Source: a bacterium (GTDB taxonomy: Bacteria > UBA8248). From it: a stretch of DNA of 52,934 bases. A model generated the notes under the pieces. It saw only the letters and a program-made list of their open reading frames with translations, ran no database searches and had not been told where the DNA came from. Positions 25,709 through 34,936 of this stretch are shown piece by piece; positions within the stretch are counted from its first letter, which is position 1, and each line of letters starts with the position of its first letter. The stretch spans positions 1 to 52,934 of the forward strand of contig JAJDYR010000031.1 in assembly GCA_022825065.1 (NCBI GenBank), in the 5' to 3' direction. The translations under genes were made by a program, and so were the position numbers.

Positions 25709-25886
25709 GGCGCACCCTCCATCCGGTCCATAGCGGTGCAGGACCATGAGCGTGAGAATCGGGACGATTTCAATCGGAGCCGTCTATCCGCTACGAACGG
25801 GCATTTTACAACTCTTTGAAAATCTCTCCCATGCGGATTCATCAGCGGAGCCGAAACTGAAAATTCTCCCCCTGCCTCCGAAGTCG

Positions 25887-26783
25887 TTACTGCCAGACGA
25901 TCAACATGGCGGTTCCGGCTACAACCGCTACCGCTCCCGCCGCAACACGCGCATTCACCGCCTCATACTTCTGGAGAAACAGCCAGGAAATGACGACGAC
26001 GAACAAGGGCCTGGACTGCGCCAGCGGAGACACGAAGATTAACGGCGCGTTCGCCAGGGCCAGATACGTGAAGGTGACTCCCATACTTGCACTCGAACCC
26101 GCCAGAAACAGGAGTCCCCATGTTCGGGGAGACCATCTTCGGATCTCGGCTCTGGCCTCTCTCCCTTTCAGTAGCGGTGAATAGACCAGGACGGCGATGG
26201 TGTTGGCGTACAGGTTCGCGTAATTCGGCGAAGCGAACCCCACCACCACCGTTTTCGCCATTGCCGTGGCCATTCCGAAACTGAGTCCACTGAGCAACGC
26301 CAACCCGACGCCCAGGATAAAGTCTTTTATCGTCCCGGCGGAAAAGCCACCGTCCCGGCTCCGGGTGAGAAGAACACACCCGAGAATTACCAGCACGGCT
26401 CCCCCGCCTGACAGGAGTGTAAGTTCCTCTCCCAAGAAAAAGATTCCGAGCAAAATCGCGAAAAACGTATTCGTCGTCCCCAAAGAGCTTGCGCGCGCCG
26501 AGCCGATGCGTTTCATGGCCGCGAACAGGAACGTACGGGCGAGCACGATTCGCAAAATTCCGGCCAAGGCAATGGCCCCGAGAGGCCACCCACCCACAAA
26601 AGGGGAGGAAGTGAAATCCCCCCGGAACAGGGAAACTGCTACAAGGATCGGCAGGCCGAGAAACGCCGTGGCGCCCGACCCCACTACCGGGTCGACCCCG
26701 CGCATGGCCATGCGGCCGAAGATGTCTCGGAGCGCAAGCAGGAAAGCGGAAGTGAGAGAGACCGCTACGACGAATTCTTTCAT
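25887..26783 (-). CDS. EamA/DMT-family transporter
   Basis: The 298-residue protein has about ten hydrophobic helices in two EamA halves (residues about 3-137 and 152-297). The conserved start of each half is seen in SAFLLALRDIFGRMAMRG and LLSGLSFGMATAMAKTVV. Family members export amino acids or metabolites, or import nucleotide sugars. GAGAGA precedes the ATG. It sits about 180 bases before the ThDP enzyme gene on the same strand and might export an intermediate, which is inference. Confidence 0.87.
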   Translation of the reverse strand: MKEFVVAVSLTSAFLLALRDIFGRMAMRGVDPVVGSGATAFLGLPILVAVSLFRGDFTSSPFVGGWPLGAIALAGILRIVLARTFLFAAMKRIGSARASSLGTTNTFFAILLGIFFLGEELTLLSGGGAVLVILGCVLLTRSRDGGFSAGTIKDFILGVGLALLSGLSFGMATAMAKTVVVGFASPNYANLYANTIAVLVYSPLLKGREARAEIRRWSPRTWGLLFLAGSSASMGVTFTYLALANAPLIFVSPLAQSRPLFVVVISWLFLQKYEAVNARVAAGAVAVVAGTAMLIVWQ

Positions 26784-27282
26784 CGTCTCTCCGCAGGTTC
26801 ATGCCCTTCATCTCAGCCAAGGACTCGTGGTCATGTAATCGAGTATGCAGGCTATCCTGATTGATCGTATTGGTAAAGGAAGCGATTGAACACCCCGGGC
26901 AAGTAGGTGGGAAACCTTCCTGTCCATTGGCTCCCAAAACCATAGACGCCATTGACTGCCAAGCAGGGCGTTTCTACATGCGATCTCCGGCAATTCCCGC
27001 GAGAGCGGTTAACCATCTTCGAACAGTTTCGATTCCGAAGCGTAGCCGAATATGGCGCCTCCGCATCGAGAAGCACCGGGCGAATGAATTGCTTTCCGGC
27101 AACGAGAGGTGAAGCAGAATAAGTTGTCCGGTTTTTGTATTTAGCGCGGTAAGGCTCAATTCGCGGACGCTTGGAAAATTGCTGCGAACCTAAACGTATA
27201 TTTTTCTTCGTCGTCTACCCGTTTGCGCCAGGATATGTTGAAAATACGCTATGCCTTAAAGCTGTTGGACTGAGCAGGCGCC
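26784..27282. other. Intergenic stretch without recognisable features
   Basis: No convincing gene, RNA or repeat was found in these 500 bases. Base composition is less GC-rich than the neighbours. Short frames on the minus strand have no ribosome-binding site and match nothing I recognise. The stretch separates the catabolic cluster from a run of gene fragments. Confidence 0.5.
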
Positions 27283-27426
27283 CGGGACTGTCTGGACACG
27301 CGGGAGGCGGCCGCTTGGCTGTGCATCTCGCCGGAAACGCTCGAGCTTTGCCGCGTGCGCGGCGAGGGGCCGGCCTTCCGCCGATTCGGCGCCCGGGTGC
27401 GCTACCCCCTCACCGAGCTGAGCCAG
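27283..27426 (+). pseudogene. Fragment of a helix-turn-helix (excisionase/MerR-like) gene
   Basis: In frame from 27283 the translation reads LDTREAAAWLCISPETLELC, then RVRGEGPAFRRFGARVRYPL. This is the winged helix typical of small excisionase-like DNA-binding proteins on plasmids and integrative elements. There is no start signal, and the frame runs directly into the antisense of the DegV gene, whose stop is at 27430. It is therefore cut at its 3' end. Confidence 0.65.
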
Positions 27427-27429
27427 TCC

Positions 27430-29256
27430 CTAGTCCTCGACCATGTAGGCCAGGCACCAGGCGCCCAGCCCCAGGTGGGTGGCGAAGATCGGGGCGGAGG
27501 GGCCGCCGAGGATGTCCACGTCGCCGTAGCGCGCCTGCAGGGCGGACGAGACCTCCTCGACGATCTCCGGGCACCCGACGTGCACCACGCCGAAGCGGAG
27601 TTTCCTTGCACCAGCCGGGATGCGGTCCTCCAGAAGACCGAGAACCGCCGGAAGCACCTTTTTGCGGCCGATCACCTTGCCGACCGGAACGACCTTCCCC
27701 TCACCGGTCAGCGACAGGATGGGCTTCACCCCCAGCATGCCACCGAACCAGGCCTGGCCCTTCCCCACCCTCCCCGAGTGCAGCAGGCGGTCGAAGGTGT
27801 CCACGGTGGCGAAAATGCCGGACTGCTCGCGCACGCGGGAGAGTTCGGCCAGGATATCGCCGGCGCTCATCCCGCTTTCCGCCAGTTCCGCCGCCTTCAG
27901 CACGAGCAGCCCCTCGAGAATCGACACGCCGCAGGAGTCGAACAGGTGTACCGGCACCTTGTCGAAGGTTCGCGCCGCCGCTTCCGCAGAACCGAAGGTG
28001 CCGGACACGCCGCTTCCCAGCACGACGCCCAGAATCCGGTCGCCGTCCTCGGCGGCCCGCGCGAAGCCGTCCATGAAGGCCTGCGGCGGAGGCTGCGAGG
28101 TCGTGGGCAGTTCTCCGCCCGCGTCGCGCATCTTCTCGTGGAATTCCTCCGCGGTGATGTCGATGCCGTCACGCAGGGGACGGCCCCCGTCCACCAGCAC
28201 GACCGGAACAACGTGGATGCCGTGGGCGCGGATGGTGTCTTCGGGGAGATCGTTGCCGCTGTCGGTCACGATCGCGATGGGACGCCGCACCAGGGACTGA
28301 TGGCCGCCCCCGCCGTGGCGCGCCGCCGCGTGCTGGGCGCGCATGTCCTCGGCTTTCTTCGTGGCGAGCCTGCCCAGCGTGCGCAGGTAGGAGAAGACTT
28401 CGTCAGGACCGTCCGTGTGCACGTGCACCTTGAGCAGGCTGTCGGAGTTGACTACGATGATGGAATCGCCATGGCGGCGCAGCTCCTCGCGCACGATCGC
28501 GGACGCCGGCAGCCCCTCGCCGCGCACCAGCGCCTCGGTGCAGTAGCGGTACTGCTCCTCGTCCTCGGGATACTCGAACCCGGCGACGCTCGCCGGGACC
28601 TGCGCGTAGTCCATCTCGTCTCCGGAGGCGACGAGCGGGTCCCCGTTGATGAGCAGGAGAACGCCCTCCAGCATGTGCACGAAACCGCGGCCGCCGGCGT
28701 CCACCACCCCCGCCGCCTTGAGCACCGGCAGCAGCGAGGGCGTGCGCTCGAGCGACTCGCGCGCGGCTTCCACCAGCCGGGCGACGCAGAGGACGAAGTC
28801 CGTGGCGGAACTCTCCTTCGCGGCGTTCGCGGTATCCCGTATGACGGTCAGAATGGTGCCCTCGACCGGGTTGTCGAGCGCGTTGTAGAGGTTGTCGATG
28901 CCCCCGCCCAGCGCCTCCGCAAACCCGCGCGGGCCCACGCGACTGCGTCCTTTCAGGTGGGCCGCGAAGCCCAGCAGGAAGTGCGACAACATCATCCCGC
29001 TGTTGCCGCGCGCACCCAGCAGCGCCGCTTCGGCCGCATCGTCCGCGACGGCGGAAACTGCCCGGTCGCGGTTGCGCCGCAGGCGATCCGCGATGGCCTC
29101 CACGGTGAGGCCCAAGTTGGTGCCGGTGTCGCCGTCGGGCACCGGAAAGACGTTGATGCGGTTCAATTCCTGCCGCTGCTGGCGGGTATACTCGCAGGCG
29201 GCGACCAGAGACCGTCGCAGGCGCGGTCCATCCAGATAGGCGATGTGAGCACTCAT
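27430..29256 (-). CDS. DhaL-DegV fusion protein (fatty-acid-binding/kinase-like)
   Basis: The 608-residue protein has an N-terminal DhaL (dihydroxyacetone kinase L-like) domain: NVFPVPDGDTGTNLGLT near 34-50 and LGARGNSGMMLSHFLLGF near 79-96, with the phosphate- and Mg-binding Asp residues kept. A linker domain follows, then a DegV domain (about 325-600: IAIVTDSGNDLPEDTI, TTSQPPPQAFMDGF, GSGVSGTF, FDSCGVSILEGLLV). DegV proteins bind fatty acids, and DhaL-type partners phosphorylate them (FakA/FakB), so a fused acyl kinase is plausible. GGGAGG precedes the ATG. It appears intact although fragments surround it. Confidence 0.88.
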   Translation of the reverse strand: MSAHIAYLDGPRLRRSLVAACEYTRQQRQELNRINVFPVPDGDTGTNLGLTVEAIADRLRRNRDRAVSAVADDAAEAALLGARGNSGMMLSHFLLGFAAHLKGRSRVGPRGFAEALGGGIDNLYNALDNPVEGTILTVIRDTANAAKESSATDFVLCVARLVEAARESLERTPSLLPVLKAAGVVDAGGRGFVHMLEGVLLLINGDPLVASGDEMDYAQVPASVAGFEYPEDEEQYRYCTEALVRGEGLPASAIVREELRRHGDSIIVVNSDSLLKVHVHTDGPDEVFSYLRTLGRLATKKAEDMRAQHAAARHGGGGHQSLVRRPIAIVTDSGNDLPEDTIRAHGIHVVPVVLVDGGRPLRDGIDITAEEFHEKMRDAGGELPTTSQPPPQAFMDGFARAAEDGDRILGVVLGSGVSGTFGSAEAAARTFDKVPVHLFDSCGVSILEGLLVLKAAELAESGMSAGDILAELSRVREQSGIFATVDTFDRLLHSGRVGKGQAWFGGMLGVKPILSLTGEGKVVPVGKVIGRKKVLPAVLGLLEDRIPAGARKLRFGVVHVGCPEIVEEVSSALQARYGDVDILGGPSAPIFATHLGLGAWCLAYMVED

Positions 29257-29304
29257 CGGCGCCTCCCGGTTGGCGCAACGGAGGATAGCCGGGACCACGG
29301 ACCC

Positions 29305-29735
29305 TCAGTAGCGCCTGTGAGTCCGTTCCCTGCCCGGCAGGATCTCCAGGCTGGTGGTACACCACCCGGTGCGAATCGTCGTGACAAACTCCTCACGGAT
29401 GCCCTCTCTCGCTATTTCGAGAGCCGGCGCCTCGTGATTGTAGCGGTCCGGAACATGCTCCACTTCCAGCCGGTCCGCGTCCGTGGATAGCGCAACATAC
29501 CAGACGCAGGTTCGTCCGTATATGTCCGGACGCCCCATGGCCCCGGCGCATGAACCGACGGCTCCGGTGAATCCCCGTGCGCCTGCCCGGAATCACGTCG
29601 CAGTCGGCGTCCGCGGCGAGCTTCGCGAGAAGGTGAGAAAGCGTTGTGGTCTCCCCCAGGAATTCGTTGACCTGGCGCGGGCTGCCGTGGCAGGCGAACA
29701 CGCGCAGAGGCCCATGCGAATTCGAAAGGTGCGCG
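29305..29735 (-). pseudogene. Broken metallophosphoesterase gene
   Basis: On the minus strand, LRVFACHGSPRQVNEFLGET followed by LLAKLAADADCDVI matches the middle of YfcE-like phosphoesterases. After a frame change near 29550-29600 the other frame gives CAGAMGRPDIYGRTCVWYVAL and then TDADRLEVEHVPDRYNHEAP, the usual C-terminus. The N-terminal half with the DxH and GNHD metal motifs is missing and is replaced by the reverse-transcriptase fragment. The gene is both 5'-truncated and frameshifted. Confidence 0.6.
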
Positions 29736-29880
29736 ATGCCGATATCTCGAAGTGCTTCGACTCGATCACGCACGCCCACCTCCGGTCACTTCTCGACCTG
29801 CGGATCAAGGACGGCGTCGCAAGGCGCATGATCGACATATGGTTGAAAGCGGGGGTGCTCGAAGAAGACGCCTTGCACAG
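29713..29880 (+). pseudogene. Fragment of a group II intron reverse transcriptase
   Basis: The plus strand encodes KVRDADISKCFDSITHAHLR and then RIKDGVARRMIDIWLKAGVL. These match reverse-transcriptase blocks of intron-encoded LtrA-like proteins (the DADI..FDSI block and the RMI.KWLKAGV block). The catalytic YADD and TPQGG blocks are absent, and similarity stops near 29880. The junction with the phosphoesterase remnant is near 29730. Intron RNA domains were not recognised. Confidence 0.6.
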
Positions 29881-30111
29881 GCCGGTGGCCAGCGTCGATC
29901 CCGGCACGGAGCCCGTCCCGCACATCAGCGACAGACAATTTCTCGATCCGCTCCCCGACTCCCTGCAGAACGTTGGCGAAACCTGCCTCAATCCGTTGCC
30001 GAGTCCCTCGCGCGGGCTTCGACTGGACGTCAGTTTCGACGACGGCATCAATCGGCAATCCGCTTACCGTCCATACGTTCCCGTCTGCACCGCCGCCCCC
30101 TCCAGGCGCGT

Positions 30112-30651
30112 ACCGGAGGTGTCGAGGTCTACAAGGTCGAGCGGATGGAACTGCGCGCGGGCGACCGTATCCGCTGGACACGCAACGACAAGGACCTCGG
30201 TCTCATGAACAGCCAGGCCGCCGAGGTGACGGACGTCAGGAACGGCCGCGTCACCTTCCGCATCGAGGACGGGTGCACGCTCGACATGACCGCCGGCGTA
30301 CCCCAGCTTCGCCACGTCGACCGCGCCCGGGCCTCGACCGTCCATGCCTTCCAGGGCCGGACGGTCGATACCGTCATCGCGGCGATGGAGGCGAACCACC
30401 CCGAGTTCACCAACCAGAAGACGCTCTACGTCGAGATCAGCCGCGCCCGGGACCGGGCGGAACTCGTAACGAACGACGCGAAGGTTCTGTGCGAGCGGCT
30501 CAAGGCCGCGACGGGGGAGCGCATCGCGGCTCTGGAGGCGCTCGGAGACAGGACCAGGGATACCGGGAGAACGAAGGAGGCGGCGCAAACCATGGAGCGT
30601 CGGCAGCCCGCGATGGAGAAGACGCGATCGGATCGGGGGATGGAGTTATAG
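30112..30651 (+). pseudogene. C-terminal fragment of a TrwC/TraI-type conjugative relaxase-helicase
   Basis: The translation reads VERMELRAGDRIRWTRNDKD, then STVHAFQGRTVDTVIAAMEA, then YVEISRARDRAELVTNDAKV. It corresponds to the last RecD-like helicase motifs and tail of MobF-class relaxases. The relaxase domain, Walker A and B motifs and most of the helicase are missing; upstream sequence (29890-30111) is unrelated. The frame ends with a normal stop at 30651. It is a remnant of a conjugative plasmid or element. Confidence 0.7.
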
Positions 30652-30718
30652 GAAAACCGCATTCATGATCGGCCGGATCCGCTCCACCTTCTGTGCCTGA
30701 ACATTCTCAAACGGATCC

Positions 30719-33193
30719 TCAGAACCGCATGTTGAGGGTGAGAAAGAAGGTGCGGCCCCAACCGGCCGCTCTGGGCCCGTCCGTATCGGAGGGGTTGGCT
30801 GTATGCGTCGAGAGTTTGGTATCGGTGACGTTGTACACGCCCGTGGTCACCCGAACGTTTTCCAGCCCCAGCGGCCGCTTCCAGTCGAGCGTCACATCGT
30901 GGCCGGTCCATGACCTGAACCTCCCTTCGCCAGACTGACTCTCGATTTCGGAGCGGTAGTTCGTGGCCCAGAAAGCGGTGAGATTGCCACGCCCGGCCGA
31001 GACTACGACGCGCACGGCATCCTGGGGGAGGGGATACCGCCGCTTTTCGCCCGCGATTTGCTGCTTGGTGCTGATGACGTGCCGCCAGAACCCGCGCATT
31101 CCGATAACGCCCCAATCCATTCTCATGCGCGCGCCGTAACGGAAATTCACGCCCGAAATATCGGTATCGACAATGTTCGCAAAGCTGTCGTGAATGGTGA
31201 TGTCGCTGCCGATGCGCTCGATGCAGTCGTTCCGGTTACCGCCCTGGCATTCTTGCAGGTTCAACATGGCCCAGATGGCGCTGTTCTGCCCCGGCAGGTC
31301 GGATGTTGTGAGCCGATACCAGTCCGCGACGAGATAGAACGGCCCTTTGCGGGCCTCGGCGCCGAAAGAGAGCATCTCGGAGCCTGAGGGGTCGAGACCC
31401 GGGTTGCCGCTCGTCTCGCGCGTCACCTGCCGGAAGTTCGGACTATCGCATGTGCGGGGCGGCGGTCCGCTCCCGGGGTCGCAAACGATATAAGGATGGT
31501 CTTGCGACGCGTCGCTGTAGATATGCCGCATCGAGGGTGCCGTCTCGCCTGCGCTCCACGAGCCGCGCAGCGTGACGATGCCGCTCAGCCGGTATTCGGC
31601 CCCGAAACGCCACGATTCCAATCCGCCGATATCGTCGTATTCATCGCCGCGCCCCCCGACCCTGATTTCCAGATTGTCGGTCAGCGGCAGGGACATCTCC
31701 GCAAAAGCCGCGGCGATGTCGCGCTTGCCGGCATAGCTGGTTCCACCGGAGCCGAGCACCTCGGTCACATTATGGGTATGGCCGTCCCTGTCCCGAAAAA
31801 CCAGGAGATGCTGCACGTCCGCGCTTCCCAGTTCGACCCCTGCGGTCCATGCCGTCTGGCGCCCGCCGATAGCGAAGCCGGAGCCCTCCAGCGCCAGCCG
31901 GGCGCCAAGATACTCTGCACTTGTAGTATCCTCCTCCTGCAAGCTGCTGTTCTCGATCGCTGCGGAATTACGCGGGTCCAACGGGTTCACGAGGTTGTAA
32001 CCCCCACTTGCGATCTCTTCCCTGATCCTGCCGGCATGCACGAAAGTATCGCCGGACACGGAATAGTCCAGCCGGTAGGCACTGACGCGCACATCATAGC
32101 CAAGACCTTCAGCCAGACGACCCTCAACGCTTGCGGAAATGTCGTATTCCTCGGAATCCGTCACCCAGTCACGGTTGCCGTGGCCGATAAAGCGGTGCCC
32201 CACGACGAACTCGTCGTTTTCTCCCAACTGGAAGTCTGAGCCTGCTGCTCTTTTGAGCTCATCCAGCAATGTCTCGTTCGGCGTAAAGGAAAACACGTCG
32301 ATCGACGGCGCGTAGCGGAACGCCCCGCGGCCCTGACTGATGTTCGCGTCCAGATGGAATTCGGCGTCCTCTCCGAGCGGATACTCCAGGTTCAGGACGG
32401 CGCTCTTCTGCTCATAGCTGGGTGTGCCCCACCAGATGTTTCCATAGGCGTAACCACAGCCCTCGTCGCCCGTGCGGATACCGGGCGGATTGCTGAGCGG
32501 GCCGGCATAGCCCAGCGACGGGTCGCAGTTCCCCAGTGGCACTGACCTTAAGCCGACAAATTCTCCCTGGTCGTCTTTCTGGGAGACATAGACGGTGTTG
32601 CCGCCGACGCTGATATTCTTGGCTTGGCTGAAGCTGCCACCCTCGACCCACTCGGAGCGGCTGTGTTCCCGGTCCTTTCCGAGGATTTCCTGACGGTCCA
32701 GTATGTCCACGCCGAGCGTCATGCGTCCTCCCTTGCCGACAGCGCCGCCCCAGAAGAGGCTGCCCTGCCAGCCGTCACCACCGTCCTTGCTCGGCATCCG
32801 CGTAACCGTTCGCACCTCGAAGCCGTCCAGGTCCTTTCTGAGCACGATATTGAACGCGCCGTTTATGGCGGCGTGGCCGCCCAGCGTGCTCAGACTCTCG
32901 CCTCTCAGAACCTCGATGCGCTCCACGGCCGAGAGCGGCAGGGAATCCAGATTCTGGCCGGTGGTGGCGTAGGGTCTGCCGTTCACCAGGACGAGCAGCT
33001 CTCGTCCCCCGGTGAAAAAGTAGCGGATGATGCCGGTGTCCAACAGTTCCTCGAGCGTCTGAGCACCCGACCGCTCGATGAACTTGCGGTCGTATTCGGC
33101 GATGACCTTAGGCGCCGGCGCGAGAGGTCCGGCATGGGATATCATGACTGTAAGCGCTACATAAGCGGCGGCGGCCGCCAAAGCGAACTTCAT
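30719..33193 (-). CDS. TonB-dependent outer-membrane receptor
   Basis: The 824-residue protein has a signal peptide (MKFALAAAAAYVALTVM...SHA), a plug domain with LVLVNGRPYATTGQNLDSLP, AVERIEVLRGESLSTLGGHA and INGAFNIVLRKD near 70-145, and a long beta-barrel ending in Phe (LNMRF), as outer-membrane proteins do. Four Cys in extracellular-type loops suggest disulfides. It imports siderophores, cobalamin, carbohydrates or similar under TonB control; no ExbB/ExbD/TonB genes are present here. AAGGGGA lies before the ATG at 33193; a longer frame from 33268 would bury the signal peptide. No Fur box was found upstream. Confidence 0.92.
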   Translation of the reverse strand: MKFALAAAAAYVALTVMISHAGPLAPAPKVIAEYDRKFIERSGAQTLEELLDTGIIRYFFTGGRELLVLVNGRPYATTGQNLDSLPLSAVERIEVLRGESLSTLGGHAAINGAFNIVLRKDLDGFEVRTVTRMPSKDGGDGWQGSLFWGGAVGKGGRMTLGVDILDRQEILGKDREHSRSEWVEGGSFSQAKNISVGGNTVYVSQKDDQGEFVGLRSVPLGNCDPSLGYAGPLSNPPGIRTGDEGCGYAYGNIWWGTPSYEQKSAVLNLEYPLGEDAEFHLDANISQGRGAFRYAPSIDVFSFTPNETLLDELKRAAGSDFQLGENDEFVVGHRFIGHGNRDWVTDSEEYDISASVEGRLAEGLGYDVRVSAYRLDYSVSGDTFVHAGRIREEIASGGYNLVNPLDPRNSAAIENSSLQEEDTTSAEYLGARLALEGSGFAIGGRQTAWTAGVELGSADVQHLLVFRDRDGHTHNVTEVLGSGGTSYAGKRDIAAAFAEMSLPLTDNLEIRVGGRGDEYDDIGGLESWRFGAEYRLSGIVTLRGSWSAGETAPSMRHIYSDASQDHPYIVCDPGSGPPPRTCDSPNFRQVTRETSGNPGLDPSGSEMLSFGAEARKGPFYLVADWYRLTTSDLPGQNSAIWAMLNLQECQGGNRNDCIERIGSDITIHDSFANIVDTDISGVNFRYGARMRMDWGVIGMRGFWRHVISTKQQIAGEKRRYPLPQDAVRVVVSAGRGNLTAFWATNYRSEIESQSGEGRFRSWTGHDVTLDWKRPLGLENVRVTTGVYNVTDTKLSTHTANPSDTDGPRAAGWGRTFFLTLNMRF

Positions 33194-33533
33194 CGAAATT
33201 CCCCTTTCCCGGTAAACGCAAACGAACCGGCCAAAGCCGGAGTTGATGATTGTCGATGTTATCTGCATTCTGCGCTTTGCCGCAACGGCCCGGTATGTTC
33301 ACAGGAACGCATCCGCACCACAAGGAACGAGCGATGCTGCAAAGCTTGACTCCTGCGGCTGACAAAGCTCCTGATTACACTCGAATCCAGTATGCATATC
33401 GTAGAGTTGAACCATGAAGGCCCATGCCCAGGACCCTCACTTACACAGAGAATCGGACACACTCTAAGGGAGCGGTGATCGGCAGACGGCTCTTTTCGGC
33501 TCCGTGAGTGAGGGCGGCGCCAGATTCACGGCG

Positions 33534-33822
33534 ATGATGAGGAAACCTGATATCGCGGCCCGGGGAGCAGGACTGGCTGTCGAAGGCGGAGGCGGAGCGC
33601 GCGGTGAATGCGCTCTTGAAAGCCATCCGGGACGCTCTCGCAAACGGGGAGACGGTTTCCCTGGCGGGGTTCGGCACGTTGTCGACAAGGAGCCGGACGG
33701 CGCGTCAGCGACGGAACCCCGCCATGGGGGAGCGCATCCTCATCGCCGCCTCCAAGGCGCGCAAGACGCCGCAGAACCGCGACGCATGTGGATTCTGCCA
33801 TGGCCCGCACCTTCTCCCGTGA
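33534..33822 (+). pseudogene. Frameshifted HU/IHF-family DNA-binding protein gene
   Basis: From the ATG at 33537 the frame gives MRKPDIAARGAGL, matching the HU N-terminus. One base later the homology continues in another frame: SKAEAERAVNALLKAIRDAL, ANGETVSLAGFGTLSTRS, then the DNA-binding arm RTARQRRNPAMGERILIAAS. After ASKARKTPQ the C-terminus departs from HU. One inserted or lost base near 33577 explains the break. The gap 33194-33533 upstream shows no gene. Confidence 0.65.
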
Positions 33823-33844
33823 CGGCTAATGCGGAGAGTTGCGC

Positions 33845-34300
33845 CTAGGAAACACTCATCTTCCGCCCGCTCTCGTACCACTCCGGGCCCGGCTGTTCGG
33901 GGGGATCGTCGTAGCGCTTGATCTCGAGCTCGACGTTGTCCGGATCATAGAAATAGGTGGCGTAGCCCACGCCGAAGGCGCCGAGGTTCTTCTCCTCGCC
34001 TCGGTGAGGCTCCCGGCCGCTCTCACGTAAACGATTAATTACATTGTGGTATTCGGCGTCATCCATGCAAAACGCCAGATGGTCCATCCCGCCCTTCACC
34101 TCGACGTCGTCGGACACGAAATCCTTGGCGTGAAACAGGACGAGGATGTCCTCCCCCACGCGGAAGACGACCTGGTCGATCTCGCCGCCGTGGATGAGGC
34201 GGCGGCCGACGGGCTTGAAGCCCATCACGTCGCGGTAGAACGCGATGGATTTCTCGAGATCCGTGACGCGAAGGGCGACGTGTTCGATCATTCGATTCAT
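33845..34300 (-). CDS. VOC-family (glyoxalase-fold) protein
   Basis: The 151-residue protein starts MIEHVALRVTDLEKSIAFYR; its second module has MDHLAFCMDDAEYHNVINRL. Likely metal ligands are H7, a mid-chain His (MDHLAF) and E in NVELEIKRYDD. It resembles lactoylglutathione-lyase-like and dioxygenase-like VOC proteins; the function is not assignable. AAGGGGG precedes the ATG. It lies about 30 bases after the 2Fe-2S gene on the same strand and may be co-transcribed with it. Confidence 0.83.
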   Translation of the reverse strand: MNRMIEHVALRVTDLEKSIAFYRDVMGFKPVGRRLIHGGEIDQVVFRVGEDILVLFHAKDFVSDDVEVKGGMDHLAFCMDDAEYHNVINRLRESGREPHRGEEKNLGAFGVGYATYFYDPDNVELEIKRYDDPPEQPGPEWYESGRKMSVS

Positions 34301-34330
34301 GGCGGCCCCCTTCTGATAGGAGGAGATGGA

Positions 34331-34852
34331 TTAGTCGTCGTAGGCCTTCACCGTGGGAACCGTGATGGGGGATTCGGGTTCGGTCCTGCCCTCGGCCACG
34401 GCGCGAATCGCCGAGATGATCTGGCGATACCCCGTGCAGCGGCAGAGGTTCCCGGTGAGCCAGTGCTGAATCTCCGCCTCGGAGGGGTCGGGGTTCTCCT
34501 CGAGCAGTTTCTTGGCCGAGACGATCATCCCCGGCGTGCAATAGCCGCACTGCGTGGCGCCGTAGGAGGCGAAAGCGGCTTGTAAGGGATGCAGGTCTTC
34601 GAGGCCGCCGAGGCCTTCAATCGTCTCGACGTTCGCCCCATCGGCGCGCACCGCCAGGACGAGGCAGGAGCTGATGAGCTCACCGTCCATGATGATCGAG
34701 CAGGAGCCGCACGCGCCCTGATCGCAGGCGCGCTTGGTGCCCATCATTCCCAAATCCTCGCGGATGAGGTCCACCAGATAGCGGTTCACGGGAACCATCG
34801 CATCGACGGGCTCTCCGTTGAGAACGAAAGATATCATCCTTTTTTCAGACAT
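34331..34852 (-). CDS. (2Fe-2S) subunit of a xanthine dehydrogenase/CO dehydrogenase-type enzyme
   Basis: The 173-residue protein matches the small CoxS/XdhC-like iron-sulfur subunit of molybdenum hydroxylases. A plant-type cluster is bound by C43, C48, C51 and C63. The second cluster uses C102, C105, C137 and C139 (TQCGYCTPGM and GNLCRCTGY). Q101 before the first Cys is the residue that normally contacts the molybdenum cofactor. No molybdopterin large subunit or FAD subunit gene lies next to it, which is unusual. The ATG at 34852 gives the cleanest N-terminus; one at 34867 is in frame. Confidence 0.88.
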   Translation of the reverse strand: MSEKRMISFVLNGEPVDAMVPVNRYLVDLIREDLGMMGTKRACDQGACGSCSIIMDGELISSCLVLAVRADGANVETIEGLGGLEDLHPLQAAFASYGATQCGYCTPGMIVSAKKLLEENPDPSEAEIQHWLTGNLCRCTGYRQIISAIRAVAEGRTEPESPITVPTVKAYDD

Positions 34853-34936
34853 ATCGAACCCCCACATTTTGCAGCCACGTGCTGTCTTGAAGTGGCGTCA
34901 CTATACCACGTTTCCGCCCGGCGTGCACGGAGACCC

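Noticed and set aside
23861..25819. A 652-codon open frame on the plus strand
   Set aside because: It is the antisense shadow of the ThDP enzyme gene in high-GC DNA, with no recognisable domain.
27355..29490. A 711-codon open frame on the plus strand
   Set aside because: It is antisense to the DhaL-DegV gene, which has clear domains and a ribosome-binding site. Only its first 25 codons (the HTH fragment) resemble a protein.
29786..30181. Minus-strand frame with a protein-like composition between the reverse-transcriptase and relaxase fragments
   Set aside because: No start signal and no family I recognise; it may be another gene fragment but cannot be supported.
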